From: Phalacrocorax aristotelis
Taxonomy: Eukaryota; Chordata; Aves; Suliformes; Phalacrocoracidae
DNA: 64,000 nt
Assembly: GCF_949628215.1 (NCBI RefSeq)
Contig: NC_134286.1
Location: 2,170,001 to 2,234,000, forward strand
Direction: 5' to 3'
This document shows, piece by piece, positions 1 through 13,000 of this stretch (positions are counted from its first letter, which is position 1; each line of letters starts with the position of its first letter). Under the pieces are notes generated by a model. It had not been told where the DNA came from and did not search any database. It saw nothing but the letters and a program-made list of their open reading frames with translations. The position numbers were made by a program, and so were the translations under genes.

Positions 1-3000
1 AAGTATGATTTTCTTTCAGTTTTTATCAAAATATTCTTGTACTATTCATGAAAGGACACCTGTATCAGGTAGATGAGGCCTGAAGAGATCACCTCCCAGG
101 CATCAACTCCCCAGGCACCTGCGCCACAGTTTCACTTCCCTCATCACTACAGATTTTATCATCTACCTTCAACACCCCCTACCTCCACTCGAACCCTTTC
201 TTCATGTCTTAGCCACCAATGAAATAAAGAATAAACCACCCATAAAAGAAAAGACTGTTTTCTGTGATTTAGATGCCATACCCTGTATATAAATCCTTTA
301 GGGATTTTTTTTCTGCCTTTTTTTTGACAAGCTGATGACTTCCACTTGCAGTCTTTATCCATCCCTTGGCAGACCTGCTTCTGAAGGACCACTGTAAACC
401 CCAGTCAAGCCTTATGATAAGCTGACTCCCTAAACACAGTCCTTTGTGCTTGTAATTTTCTAGATTACCTTTCTAGTAATTAAAATAACTTCAGGCTCCC
501 AAGATGCTTGCAATTCCTCCCATTTCATATCAGCTGCAGATTTACTAGGTACACCTCAATTCTATTATATTGGTCATTAACACAACGATCATGGAAAAGA
601 TTGAGACTTAAAAAAGATCTTGTGGTCCCTCATTCAACCTTTGTGTTTTGACCAATTCCACTCACTCTTTCCAAGAGTTCGCCACGTAGCTTACGCTGGC
701 ATTAACCAAAGCACGTTTCTCCAGCCAACGTTTAAGAAGGTTAAGTGCAAACGCACCCATGTTTACTGACGTTACAGCTTAGGTCTCCCGCTTCCCTCTC
801 CCTCTGCTCTTGAGCGTGCAACTGTGGCACAGAAAGAGATTGATGTTTGCACAGATCTCTTACTTTTAAACTGCTGTGTGTAAAACGAAACTCAAAGGAG
901 CAGACTGTTAAACGCCTTTTAACACTTTTGCAGCTTCCACACGCTGCTGTATTAATCTTAGCTTTTATTTTTTAACAGGGGCTGTAGAAGCGTATGTGAA
1001 CACAGACCCTTCACCTGTGAGCTCACGGTGCAGGAGGCAATTTTACTCAAGGTAGATGACTTGCTTCTGGACGTAAGTAAAACACCAAAAATCCCTAAAA
1101 AGGCCATCCAGCCAGTCAGTAATTTTTTTTTATGGTTCCACAAGAAGGGCAGATAATACTTTCTAAAATGGCATAATTAAAATGCTGATACTTAAGCAGA
1201 CCCATCATTTCAGTACATAAGTAAATTCATGACTCCAACTCTACCGAATTTCTAGGAGTAGAGAGAGAAGTGATGTTAATCGTTTAAAGGAAACAGACAG
1301 CAATGGGCCAGCGCTGTGCCAGAGCACAAAGAACCAGGAAAGATGAGGTCTGCTGCGAACAGCAGCTGCTGGGGATGGACACTAGCAGGAGACACGACTC
1401 CATCGGCAGGTATAAAACCTCACAGCAAGTCTCATCTTCAAGGGCAAGAAAATTCCGAGGCAGGAAAAGGATCCTTTTAGAAATTCAGAGCCTCAGAACG
1501 TATCAGATCTTCGGAACACGTTGCAATTAACTGAAGTTCTCACAAACAGTTCAGGAAGCTGTGTGGTGTAATCACAGGGCTGTAGAGCAGTTCAGAGGCT
1601 GGAATTTCAGGAATGCAAGGGGCCATGTCTTAGAGGAATGACTCAGTATAATTAATGAAGCAAACGCAGTTCTATCTACTTCCCACCAAGGAAAATTTCC
1701 AGGAAGCTTGAATGTTTCTGATGAGTCAATCTAAGCCACATTAGACGATAGACTAGAGCTGGGAGTCAGATATGCCATCACCTTTGCGTGTCCCACGCGA
1801 CCATTTCGGAACTAGTGGGATCAACATAGTTCAAAAGCTGTTTCAAAGCACTGGTCAGCTTTTTGCTTTTATCCTCTATTCACACGCCTTCCATGGCTGA
1901 AGTTTTTTCAGAACAAGAAACCCTTCCAGAAAAACTTCCAACTTACACTTTATGTGAATTGAAACTGATAAACTGGGTGCTGCATCTGCCTGTTTGCAGT
2001 GATTGGCAAAACAGCACACGTTTTATTTCTAAAACAAAAGACACAGTACCAGACTCTATAATTAGTCTATGCTCTATGGCACCAAAGAAATTGAAAAATC
2101 ATCTGCATTAATAAAGCTTCTAAGTTAATATCCTACTTAAAAGCAAGCTTTCCAATATGAGGCTGGCTCAGAAGCCTCTCCTCTCCAGAGAGAGGTGCCA
2201 CAAACAAGAGCAGTGAGTGTCTCTGTTCAGCACCCAAGGGATGGCAACAGGATGTGGCTGTTTATATACAGACATGCTAGAAGGGGAAACCTTGGCACAT
2301 CAATATGAAATCACGTTGCCGGTCCCATGAAGATTTTCACTAGACAGACTTACTCGTTATTTCCAGTATAATTCAACTATAAATCTTGGAGTCTATCAGT
2401 CTACAAAATCTACTCTCCAAATACCGGTTTCCATGCAACTAAGATGAAACTTTTTTTTAAACCTCGCCTGATTGCAAATTGTCTCCACTAGGCTCTGAAA
2501 ATTTCAGTGACTGTCACCATCCTTTGGATCATTCAATAAATGCTGGTACTCTACACACTGATCTATACCAAGACATGCTATATACAAACAGAGCTATGGA
2601 GCCGGTCTCCAATTAGATCTACTTGATCTCTTCCCCTGCGTAACGTGAAACAAGAGCTCCTGAACAACCTCACCACTGGTCAGTGTCTAAAATTTCATGT
2701 TGCTAATGCTAGAACTTCAGAACTAGCTTAAAGACTACAGCTTTACTTATTTCAAAACACAGTCACTGTACTTTTCTCTCCAAAGTCTGAAGGAAAAACG
2801 CAGAGTAGACTTTTTTTTAAATAAAGGCTATTTTTACAAGCAAGTATACTATGATCCTTCCTCATCTGTAACAATTACACAGTAAAGGATATCTCATTTA
2901 AAACTTTTCCTCATTTATGTTCTGTCAGACCCTCAAGAATTCATTATTATTTTGCTTTACCCTGTTTATCCACTGCACATGCAAATATGCCAAGGTCTTT

Positions 3001-4291
3001 GCTGTTACCCTTCAGAATCACTCACATGGCAGTTATCCTCTGGAAACTTTTACGCAACTTTTCCTACTGGATTAACCCCTTAGTTCCTATTTCAATTACT
3101 GTCAGACACGAAGTTATATCCTGATCAGATTAAAGCAACGGGCAGAGTTTGTCCCTTGCCTCAAAAAAATGATTAGTTAACTCCAGGCACATAAAGCCTT
3201 CAAATTTATGTTTTGTTATCACAGAATCCTACAACAGCCCCGGCTGGAAGGGACCTTGAGATCATCTGGCTCAACTGTTGGTGGGAACGGGAGCCTCAGT
3301 GAATTATGTAGCACTCTGTCCCATCGCAGCCAGCCAACAGCTATTTAGCTATTTAAAACAAACCGAACAACAACCCTTTTCTCTCCTACCAGGACCAGTC
3401 ACATTTGAAGCTGCTCTAGGGCTGGGGGTAGATGCTGCTTAAATTGATACCCAGTGTTAAAGTGTCAGGATGTCTGTAATATTTCTGAGCGCACTGACAG
3501 TCTATCTCCAAAAGATGGGAAGATATCCCAGTGTTTGTCGTACAAGGCACTCACCTTCTACCGCCAAACAGTAAATTCACTTCAAGTTTACTGACAGCTC
3601 ACACAAGCTTGTGCTTCAGTCAAACCATTTTGCTTTCACTTCTGTCTGTATTTCTAATCATACTAGGTACTTGTGAAGGGTCGTGTCCAATAAAATGCTA
3701 ACATTTCAACTAAATATACTCAGGTTTCACCAGTGCACTGTAATTATTAATGAAGATACTTAATCTCAGGAGGGCAAGGTCTTTCCTCTCTACATTTCCC
3801 CGCAATAGACCTATTGGTTTAGAGCATTGCAGCCATTTGCTAATCTTGATTATGTTACATACGCTTTAAGATCTTTCAAAACCTTAGTGCTTTATTAAAT
3901 CTGTATATTACATTTTCCCTTTTATTCTTTGATTTTGTAGTTTAATTTTAAAGCACTCACATGCGTATAACAAACATTCCTTTTAATCTGCAATCTTTTC
4001 ATATTTCCACTATAGTAATGTTGAATGATTTTCTGACATTATATTTGCACTTCTATTTTACTGACAATATCAGTGCTGAGAGCCACATGCTCTTCTAACT
4101 TTGCAGTTATCGCAGTATCGATATCACAGATGCTTTATTCCAAGCCTTCTCTTCTTTCAGCCATCATACAAGTTGTACAACAAACAGCTTTTCTACCTGC
4201 TCCGTTTTCTACAGCGTGCTTGAATGTCAACCTCCCTGCTACCACAGTATGACATGACGTGTTTGAAAGCGAAGCACAGCGGATCACTTGC
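1..4291 (-). other. FNDC3C intron 2 (5' part), continuing off the left edge
   Basis: This stretch lies 3' of the first FNDC3C coding exon on the minus strand and begins with its GCAAGT donor at 4,286-4,291. I looked on the minus strand for the next expected FNDC3 exon, which in the family starts VILVQVNPGE and later carries a PMMSPNG-like motif, and did not find it. The intron is therefore at least 4.3 kb and the rest of the gene is outside the window. The sequence is AT-rich by eye and holds one CR1 fragment at about 3.22-3.34 kb. No other gene is seen; the short ORFs on both strands have no recognisable motif. Confidence 0.6.
3219..3342 (-). mobile_element. CR1 LINE fragment (3' end, degraded)
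   Basis: The plus strand reads as the reverse complement of a CR1 3' end: CACAGAATC, then a GGCTGGAAGGGACCTTGAGATCA block, then a CTCAACTGTTGGTGGGAA block and GCACTCTGTCCCATCGCA. These are hallmark phrases of avian CR1 3' regions. It is 5'-truncated to roughly 120 bp and diverged, so it is old. It lies in intron 2 of FNDC3C in the same orientation as the gene. Boundaries are approximate. Confidence 0.8.
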
Positions 4292-4387
4292 CTGTTGTAT
4301 GCTGTCCCCATTAACCATATGAGGTAGAAGTGGCACTTCGTTCAATATAGGCGTTGCTTCTAATGGAGGCGGCTGGTCGGCCATCAT
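4292..4387 (-). CDS. FNDC3C1: FNDC3C first coding exon (N-terminus only; partial gene)
   Basis: First coding exon of an FNDC3-family gene. FNDC3 proteins are about 1,200-residue, C-terminally membrane-anchored proteins with a proline-rich N-terminus followed by about nine fibronectin type III domains. The exon encodes 32 residues from the first of two adjacent ATGs (4,387 and 4,384); the second has the better context, with G at +4. It begins MADQPPPLEATPIL and ends HMVNGDSIQQ. FNDC3A starts MAEHPPLLDTTQIL, and FNDC3B has the block PHLVNGDAAQQ before the same exon junction, so the exon resembles both paralogues. The exon stops after Gln-Gln in phase 0, the same place as in FNDC3A/B, at a GC donor (CAG|GCAAGT). 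Calling it 3C rather than 3B rests on CYSLTR1 being the neighbour. Human FNDC3C is a pseudogene (FNDC3CP), while mouse keeps Fndc3c1. The reading frame here is intact. Reading past the donor would add 32 unrelated residues before a stop at 4,193. Confidence 0.75.
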
Positions 4388-4430
4388 GTCTGAAAACTAT
4401 TCATTGACAACTGCTCACGTTAACCACCTG
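4388..4430 (-). other. FNDC3C exon 2, 5' UTR part and splice acceptor
   Basis: Upstream of the start codons on the minus strand the sequence reads TCTGTTTTAGCAG|GTGG, a pyrimidine-rich acceptor ending in a TAGCAG (NAGNAG) pair. A TACTGGC-like branch point lies a few bases further upstream. This places the exon start at 4,430 or 4,427. A second, weaker acceptor (GTTTTCAG|AC) sits at 4,389/4,390, only two bases before the first ATG. All choices leave the same coding sequence. Confidence 0.5.
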
Positions 4431-4552
4431 CTAAAACAGACAATGCCAGTATTAGATATGTCTCTCCTCTCCCCCAAATAATTCTCTCTTTGTTTGCCAA
4501 ATTTGGTACCAATGTTTCAGAAGAAAAATACAGTGGTATCTTCAGGACATCG

Positions 4553-4580
4553 CTTTTCTTTTTTTCTTCTTCTTCTTCAC
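4553..4580 (+). repeat. Short (CTT)n pyrimidine tract
   Basis: A T-rich run followed by about four CTT units forms a small imperfect microsatellite in FNDC3C intron 1, close to the intron's 3' end. On the minus (transcribed) strand it is purine-rich (GAA repeats), so it is not the polypyrimidine tract of the exon 2 acceptor. Confidence 0.8.
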
Positions 4581-5569
4581 AAATCAGCCGAACACTTGCA
4601 CTATGATATTAATTGAATCTTTTAATGACAGCAATTCAAGACCATTTGAGAACTTAATAGGAAAAATATCATCAGACTTCAACACTCCACAACGTTCCCC
4701 CAAAGATTTTCAAAGAAACTGACTTTAACTGGAGCCAAAGGTTACTACAAAACATCCACTTCTAGCTTCATCGCACATTCAAAAACTTTTGCAAACTCAC
4801 AGTCTTAAAAGCATGGGGGCTCATATGCCACATACGCAAGTTCCCCACCATGGAGTACACCCAAGTAGGCTAGTATGTTCCCCTACCTTTCATTTTTAAG
4901 TACTGCCTTCAGGCGATGCATATCCTTTTTCCAAAAATACTCTCTTTAAATATGTATCATGCATATTCAACCTGACATGCCTAAGTGATGAAATCGGTAC
5001 GTAAATGATGAAATAACACAGTCGCATAGTTTACACCTATGCAGCACTTCATCCCTGAATTTGTAGTTACAATTTCTGAATTGCTCGTACTCTAGAACCT
5101 AAGTTTTAGGCCAGATAATTCACATACTACATGCTTGTTTCAGCCTCTGAGATGATCAAACCCCCCCACCCCAAACCATACAATTTCTCCAGCGTAGCAA
5201 CATGTCATTGACACAGAAGTCTGACACAGTGAAAACAAAGCTTAAGGCAACACAAGAGAGTAGAGCACTTTGTACAAAGTCTTTAACTGAGTACCATGGA
5301 GAACTGCATATGGAAAACTGCTGCATAATTTTTGGCTTCTAATGAATAATCTGTAATTAGAATAAGTCAAAATACAATCCAAATGTTAGTGAATTTTCAG
5401 TGCGTAGTTAATTTAGCATCCGTAAAAAGCACAAGATAACAGGATACAGGAAATGCTGACACCACCTTCTCCGTTTCCATTACCTCCTGTAAACCCAGAC
5501 AGAAAACCAAATGTAGTTAGGATAGTCCAAATTCATTAAGAATAAAAAGCAAAAGCAAGACAAAAAACA

Positions 5570-5587
5570 CCCCCACCCCCACCCCCA
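5570..5587 (+). repeat. C-rich tract (G-quadruplex motif on the minus strand)
   Basis: Runs of five Cs separated by single As (CCCCCACCCCCACCCCC) give three G5 tracts on the minus, transcript-sense strand. Only one extra short G run would be needed for a classical four-tract quadruplex. Confidence 0.75.
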
Positions 5588-8500
5588 AATCTGTGCATGA
5601 AGCAAGTCAGTCTATACGCAACCGCCAAACCCTTGTTCAGTTCTCTATAACCAGTTTGGAAGTGGCAGTGTTTGGGGGCATAAAAAAAACAAAACACAAA
5701 CACACGCACACTTTCTTCTGGCATTAACTCATTTCATTTGGAAAGGGTCTGTAATAAAAGTTGAGTTTACAAGGACTTCTCCTGAATTACCCTTACAAGG
5801 TAAAGAGGCTGGTAGCATCCACTGATAAAACACACATTCTTTCTTGTTTGCAAAAGTATGTCAAAATAACCGATACAATCACACAGGCACAAAATGCAGC
5901 ATAACAAAATACCCAAGACTGCCAAAGAAACCAGCTCGTCCTGCATAGCTGTTGTTTTCCAGGCCCGCTCCAGCAACGATTTTAAGAGGCCAAATATGAC
6001 TGCACAGGTGCAAGGGCTAGACACGACCTCCAAAGTTTCAATTTGTACCAGGTTTGTCCTAAATATACTTAACTACCTTAACATGATATCTAGTTCCTGA
6101 ATAAAATAATCTTCCAACTTATTTGTCAGATTTTTGAAGTACCTCTGCCAAGGAAACAAACTCATCTGACTGTATATAACTATTTAACTTAAAAATACAC
6201 CCATGTGGTAACACTGCCAGTTGCTACATTAAAATTTAGGCAGAAGTTTCTTCCACTACACCTCTCCCACTTACAGAGGTTTAGAGGCTAGATCTAAGTC
6301 TTAAGAGCATAATAGGAATTCAGCATACACAGGCAGATTGAAAACACTTTATTTTATATATGGATAATGTCTCAATTTCTTTCATCTAAGAACCTCAAAC
6401 AGAAATTAGCACTTAAAGGGGAAAACCCTTTACCACATCTGTATTCAAATGTTCAAATAACCAGCTGTAGAAAAACGTGTTCCGAAACAAGCCCCAATAC
6501 CACCTGCAATTTTAAATAAACGTTCAAAGTTTCTGTCCTAGTCTCCTACATTGGCTGAGTATAATTCTCTGAGGCTTTGCCTGCATTAGGCAAGCAGCAC
6601 AGTGTAGTCAGTACAATTCGTAGAGCAGCGCACCAACATCCACGTGGTTTTCAGAATCCTTAATCTCTTGCCTAATGACACAGGTAATATTTACATTTAC
6701 ACCTACACACACATTCTACATGCTGTAACTTCACATTTTTCAGAGGAAGAACTTAATACCTGGACTATTAGGAAACGAATGCTTTTATACAGTTAACAAT
6801 CTCCAAAAATAGCCGATACAATCTCATGTCTCCGTAGGAATGTCCATATGGCCACAGAAAATAGAAGTACTCACATAAATGAAACCATTTCAATAACTCT
6901 TGGGCGGTTTCACCTGGCTCAGAACACTAACGTTTTACCATACAGCTGGGCTCACACAGCTGCAAGTGGCAGAACGCTAACGATGAAGAGGAACATCCCA
7001 CTGCATACTGCTAGATTTTTAAAAAACAAGGGTTTTTTTTTTTTAGAGCAAAGCTTCATTCCTTGAAAATACTGATAAGAGAGCAGCAAGAGACAGTGCT
7101 GCTCTCAAAGTTAGCACCTCTGCTGTTAAGTGAGCATGGGACTCAACCAGCTTAATAGGTAAAACTTTTCAAGGGAAATAAAGCACTCCTACTGAACATG
7201 GTATTAATGGGTTCACCCCCCAAAGTCTCCATTTCATTCAAGGATGTAGATGGTATTTGGGTAAATAAAAAGAGAATTCTTGAAAAGTTATTACATACTC
7301 AGCAAAATTTCCTGAAAAACAAAGCAAAGAAATCGAGATCTATCTTGAAAAGCCATTACCCACACCCTCCTGCTGCTAGTCTAGGAGCAAGGAATGCAGC
7401 CCTGCTGTGCCCCAGCTCAGCCACACCACTCTCGCCACTGATGGCAGGGTAAGCAATGCAAGGGAGGATGAGAGCTGCTTCCAAAGCAAAGGCAGAGGGC
7501 AAGCACTGCATGGGCAGGGAGGAGATCCAGGGATCCTGAACCCACCTCCATACACAACTCCCATGGCCAGAGTCCCACCAAGTCTCACAGCTTCCCTCAA
7601 ACGCTGTCATGGACGCTGGGCATTCTCTAAACCCTCAGTTTGACCCCAAAAAAAAAGTTACCTGGGACAGGCAAACCCAGCTGGTGAGTTGTACATGGTC
7701 AAAAAAGGGTAGAACTGCATCAAAAAGCTCTCGGGTCCCCTCAAGCTAGTTTGTTCATCACATGCTTGGCAACAGAGCCTCAGGCTGCTATTTGCCAGGG
7801 TCTGTTCTTGGCAGCTAGGTGTGTTATCGTCAGTACTAACTATCCAAGTGGTCAGGGCAAAAAAAGAAGAAAATAAAGTGTTTGTACTAAGAATTCACAG
7901 GCTGCATTGACATTAAAGATGAGCTAATACACACAATTTTAAATTCTAGACTAAAAATAAACAAGAAGAATCTGTCTGCAAGCATTACAGACTAGACAAA
8001 TTTTGGAGTTTTCAGAGTTGCGAAGGAACACGCTGAGAATTAGTGAATCATTATATATGAATCAACAGCAGAATGTGCAGAGGTATCTTCTATGGCTTTG
8101 TCACCATGCTCTGGAGGTATTTGAGTCAGTATGGAATTAAACAGATTAATTTTCAGAAAGGTTACACTTTGCAAGGGTACTTCTGGCCTGATTCATTTCT
8201 TTACAGTGGTTTCTATTAGACATCAGCTAAAGGTCATTCCCAAACTTTGTCTGAGCTGAAGGATGAATTCAGCCTGTACAGCATGCCAGCCATTAAAAAA
8301 AGAGAATTGGGACTAACCATCTCAGAAACTTCAGAAGCAGTGTTTTAGCAAAGCTGAAAGAGGTAATAGTCGAAATCACATTTCTAAGTTAACAGAAATC
8401 TATACTGGAAATCGCCTGAGCTACTGCTTTCAAGGATTATTTGTTCAAGATGCAAGCATCTAAAAAAACTGAACTGTTTTGTCATCTCCCTACGTAAAAA

Positions 8501-9994
8501 AAAGTAAATTTCTTTTAAACCAAATAAAACCTGTTCATGTTTTAAAAACGTACCCTGAGAAGTGTTCCGGAGTAATTCAACACTGTGCTACTGTAACATG
8601 GTTAATCATGTTAATCATATTTAAAAAAAAGGCACTATTTTCCACTGTCAGTCTCACACTACAAAGGCTTCTAAGAAAAACAGAAAATCTTAATGACTAG
8701 CCTTCCAGAAAACAATTACGGTATACAGCGGCTAGGCCTGACCTCACTTCCTGACATAGTAAAAATGCCGAGACTCTGGAAGACTGAAACATTGGCCTTC
8801 CCTTTTCTCCAGCCCAAATTCTTCTCAGCCCGTGCTTCAGTCATCCTGGACCCCATCCAGCCCCAAGGATTCGCACTGAACTCTGTTCATTGATTCGTGC
8901 CTACTCGCGTCTGAAGTCAGCGCCTCAGCCGAGCAAGCTGGGCTCCTCTTTACACCCAAACCAGCCATTCCGCTCCCTATATGGGACCAGCAAAGCAACG
9001 GAGGCTGACGGAAGCCTATTTGATACTATATCGTCGTACCCTAACCTGGGAAACATTACATATTCTAATGAGACATTCTGAAACTAACACCTAAAATAGT
9101 CTAAAATTATTTCATCTTGGATTGAAACTAATATGCAGTTCTAGTAGGCGGAGGTAGTTACTAACAAACATTTACTAAACCCGCTAGGAGCCACACGTAC
9201 CGCATTACAAAGCCTCCTCCAGCCACCTGCCGATGCGCAGCTCGGAACAAGGCGCCACGTCCACATCAGGCACTTCCACTTGAACAACACAACAGAAACA
9301 ACTTCCCCATTCTGACAGTCATATCTCTAAGAAAAAGTTATGACTGGAATAATTTTCCTGTAGAAATGCACCGCTACTGTTTCATAAAGAGCTTTGGAAG
9401 AGTCACCAGTAAACACCAACACCGCATCAACAATTTCACAGACATGGCTTCTTTTTAGGCAGTAACAATAAATTTGCAACCAATTATGTGCAGGGCATGT
9501 AAAAACAAAGAAAAGTTTGTGCATTAATTAAATGTGTTTTATAGTACTATATAAAATAAGAAAAATTTCATATAGTGAAAAAACAACTTTTTCATTGGAA
9601 CTATATCCTTTAATCATAATAGAATACTAGATTATTTATTGTGCATGTGTAGCAGTATTACGTATTTAGCAAGTTTTACAAATCCTGTTATCTCATATTA
9701 ACATATTTTCCTAGTATATTAAAAATCTCTCTCCAGAAAGATATCACATAGCAACTAGATGGGGGGAACACTGTAGTCAGCAATGGATCAGCTTCACTCC
9801 ACTGGCCAGAGCAGAAGCTGAGCAGATTTCAAACACAGTAAAAAAAAGTTTAATTCCACACACAAGTGATCACAAAGACTGTATTTTCATTACAGTAAGT
9901 GCTGGATTTAATATGAGAAAGTTCCTATTCCAAGGAGCTTATTACTTAAATGGAGAGTTGTTTTTTTTAAATACAGTACGCCTGAGTTAGAAAG

Positions 9995-10095
9995 AACAAC
10001 GTGTCCAGGGCCAAAGAGGAAGTCCGATGGAGAGCTAGAAATTTAGCTCAGACTTCCTGATTTCTAGGTTCAGTGCCTTATGCAACCTTCTAGCC
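9995..10095 (-). mobile_element. MIR-type SINE relic (antisense)
   Basis: Read on the minus strand, the block runs GAAATCAGGAAGTCTGAGC, then TTTCTAGCTCTCCATC, then TTGGCCCTGGA. This follows the MIR consensus order of GAGTCAGGAGACCTGGGTT, CTGGCTCTGCCA and GTGACCTTGGGCAA with many substitutions. It is probably an amniote-age MIR fragment. Boundaries and family name need a repeat-library search. Confidence 0.5.
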
Positions 10096-13000
10096 TGATC
10101 ATAAGTTTACATTTATTGCAGGAAGTAAACTACTACAATATTGCTATTTATTAAGAGTGGTATTGTATTAAAACCTAAAGCTTTAATCATACCCTTTAAT
10201 ATTAATAGAATTACTAATTAGTATTTTTTATATGAAAGTGTAGTGAGTATATATTGCATATCTCTATTTTCTCGAAGCGGGGAAGAAAAACCCCAGTCCC
10301 ATTACACAATATACTTAGTGTCTTTTACCTTTGAAAAACAGCAACACCTAGAACTGGATCCGTGGACGCATACATGTATGAACCTCATGTACTTTGATAA
10401 AGAAATCATTGAGACACTGCCGTGCCTTAAACTGCAGAAGACCTCTTGCAAACTGAGACTTCTGAGTATTTAAACACACTCTGACCTCTCAGTTAAATTT
10501 TGCATCAGCAATCTCCAAAGGCTGTTAAAAAGAACAACAGTAGACCCAAGCAAAGTCATCCCCATCCTCAGGGTAAGGAATGGCCTCGTTGAAAAGATCA
10601 AACCTTATTTATGAATTCTAAAAACACCTCATCCCTCCAGATTTGAAACTTATGCCCCACGCAATTTTGAAGTAGGAAACATTTTGGAAAAAAGAAAAAA
10701 AGATACAAGCTACTCTCTCCCACCCAAGATTTTCAAATAAACAGTATTAATAAGGTGTTTCAGATATCATCCTGGTCCTAAAATAGTTCTCCTCTGCCGC
10801 AGGACCACACACATGAGACGTTCCAGGTGGATTGGTTTACTTTTAGCAAGATTAAGGGAACGAGAGACTTAACAGAAGCTCAGTTACAACTTCAGCTCTG
10901 AAGAGACCACCATCACTCCATAACAGTCATCTGTTCAAAACTAAATATACGTTTTGATTAAAATGTTGGAAGTAATTTCTAATGACACCCAAGTGAATTT
11001 GTCTGCGCCATCTTGTACGAAGCTTGGCTTCTAGCCAGAAGGGTGCCACAACGTTGATACTGAAAATGTTCTTCATGACTTGCCCAACAAATGTGCTCAG
11101 TCACACGTTTTTAATACTTACAGCTGTGAAAAGCCCAATGTAATTTTGATCTAAGTATTGCTAGGACCTCACAATTTTGACCTAGGTGAGGTCTGTGACC
11201 CAAGTAAAACAAGAAAACCTCAACAAAATGCCCACCCCAACTCCAGACACATAGCACAAGGCTTCCACACTCCACGCCAAGTGTCTTTTTCTAGAAACTC
11301 TCTTAAAATCTTTTTCTCTTTTTGATGTATAAAAACCTGACATTTCCAAAACATTTCTCTGTGCTTTCCAAAAGGTTTAGCTGTTACTTAAATGACTATT
11401 CTAAAGCGGTGCTAATAGTTTCCACGGTAAAACAGCAAAGTGACCACAAGCCTTTTATCACAATGCAGAAAGATCTGCCCTCACAAAGACCATCCGGGGA
11501 TCAAACACATCAGGCCAGTCGCCAGAAGGACCTCTGGTAACTTCCTAAAAGCTGCAGAAAGTTGGCTAGCTCCTGTGGCCACCGACAAGAACGACCTACA
11601 GAGGGGAAGTCAAGGTGTAAATGCTCTCTGTAGGAGAGCTGGGGAGGGAAGAAAAAAAGCAACTAGCAAATCAGAGTACATTTTTTTCTAAAGACAATTA
11701 AATTAAGTATTAATGCTTATCTCTCAGGGCACTGTGAGACCTGATTGCCCCTAGAAATTCTCCCTGCAGGAAGAGAAAGATTGAGATGGAAAGCCCTCAT
11801 ATCACAGACACCAAAACCCCCTAAAATCGCAGAGGAAGAGGAGATACAACATATTAGACACATGGGAACTCTGACGTAAGCGAGGGTATCAATTTTCATC
11901 CTTCCTTACCAGTCTGGATCAGGTTCCTGATGCGACTCTGCCAGGAAAGCGATAAAAAACCCCTCCACCCTCAAATAGAAACGACACCAGCAACGGCCCA
12001 TAGCACGTAAGAATTATTTTCTAGCCTGAAGCTACATCCCTCAAGATTTGAGAGCTCCACTCCATGGGGACACAAAAGCAAAAGGCAAGCGCACAGCCTG
12101 GAGGGCAGTGCTCACCCCAGAGGGTTCTGCGCGTCTTCCCAGTGACCGCAGAACTTGCTGATCTTCGCAGGGGAAAACTCCACTGTTAAGAACTGCGAGC
12201 TGGGGAGAAAGTTATCTGCCAACGCCCAGAGTACAATAGATTTGACCTGATTTGAGGTGCTATTTAACAATATGCTCACTGCTCACGTTAGGACTGTCCC
12301 CTCAACAATTCATTTATGAGGCCTGTGAAGTTTGCATTAAGAGTTTCTATAATGCAAACATGATATTACTTTTAGATAAATATTTTCCTTCATTGTTCCA
12401 GTTACTTCATGTCTTTACTCTTATTGCCAGAAAAGCAGAGTCATATCCTAAGCCCTTCTATGCTGCTTCCTAAGTGACCAGTCCCATAAAATGAAACTAG
12501 TAGTTCCTGAAAGGTCCTATTCCTGCTTCTAGAAGTGTTCAAGAGAACCAAACACCTCAAAGGACTGCGTTTCATTCTTACTTAAACTTGGAAAAAAGGT
12601 TATGGGATTAAGTTATTTACCAGTTCTATTGGTGCTGTTCAAAAAATAAAATTAATTAAATGCAAACCTGACTGCTTCTTTCCACCGGCTAGGAAGATGA
12701 CGTGTTCTGGCATAAGCTAAGTTGCTCATTTTAATATCCTAAAGCTACACAAAGCATGAAATTTTCAAGCTTCTATGAAAAAGCTTTTAATAAATGCAAC
12801 GCAACAACATGTTTACTTTAAGTATTATTTTCTAAGTGTGAAACCGTGTCTCCTGAATTTCAAAACATTGCTCTGGTTATTCAGGCCTTGAAGGAAACCA
12901 GTTTATTTACACATTAAAAACATATCACTGAAATTCTACACCCAAATATCTACCTAAATCACTTAGAAGTTACGGAAGTAACACACCCCATGGTTCATTG

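Noticed and set aside
10360..10480. Possible exon in the 76-codon ORF 10,243-10,473
   Set aside because: No recognised motif; it lies in the FNDC3C intron on the opposite strand.
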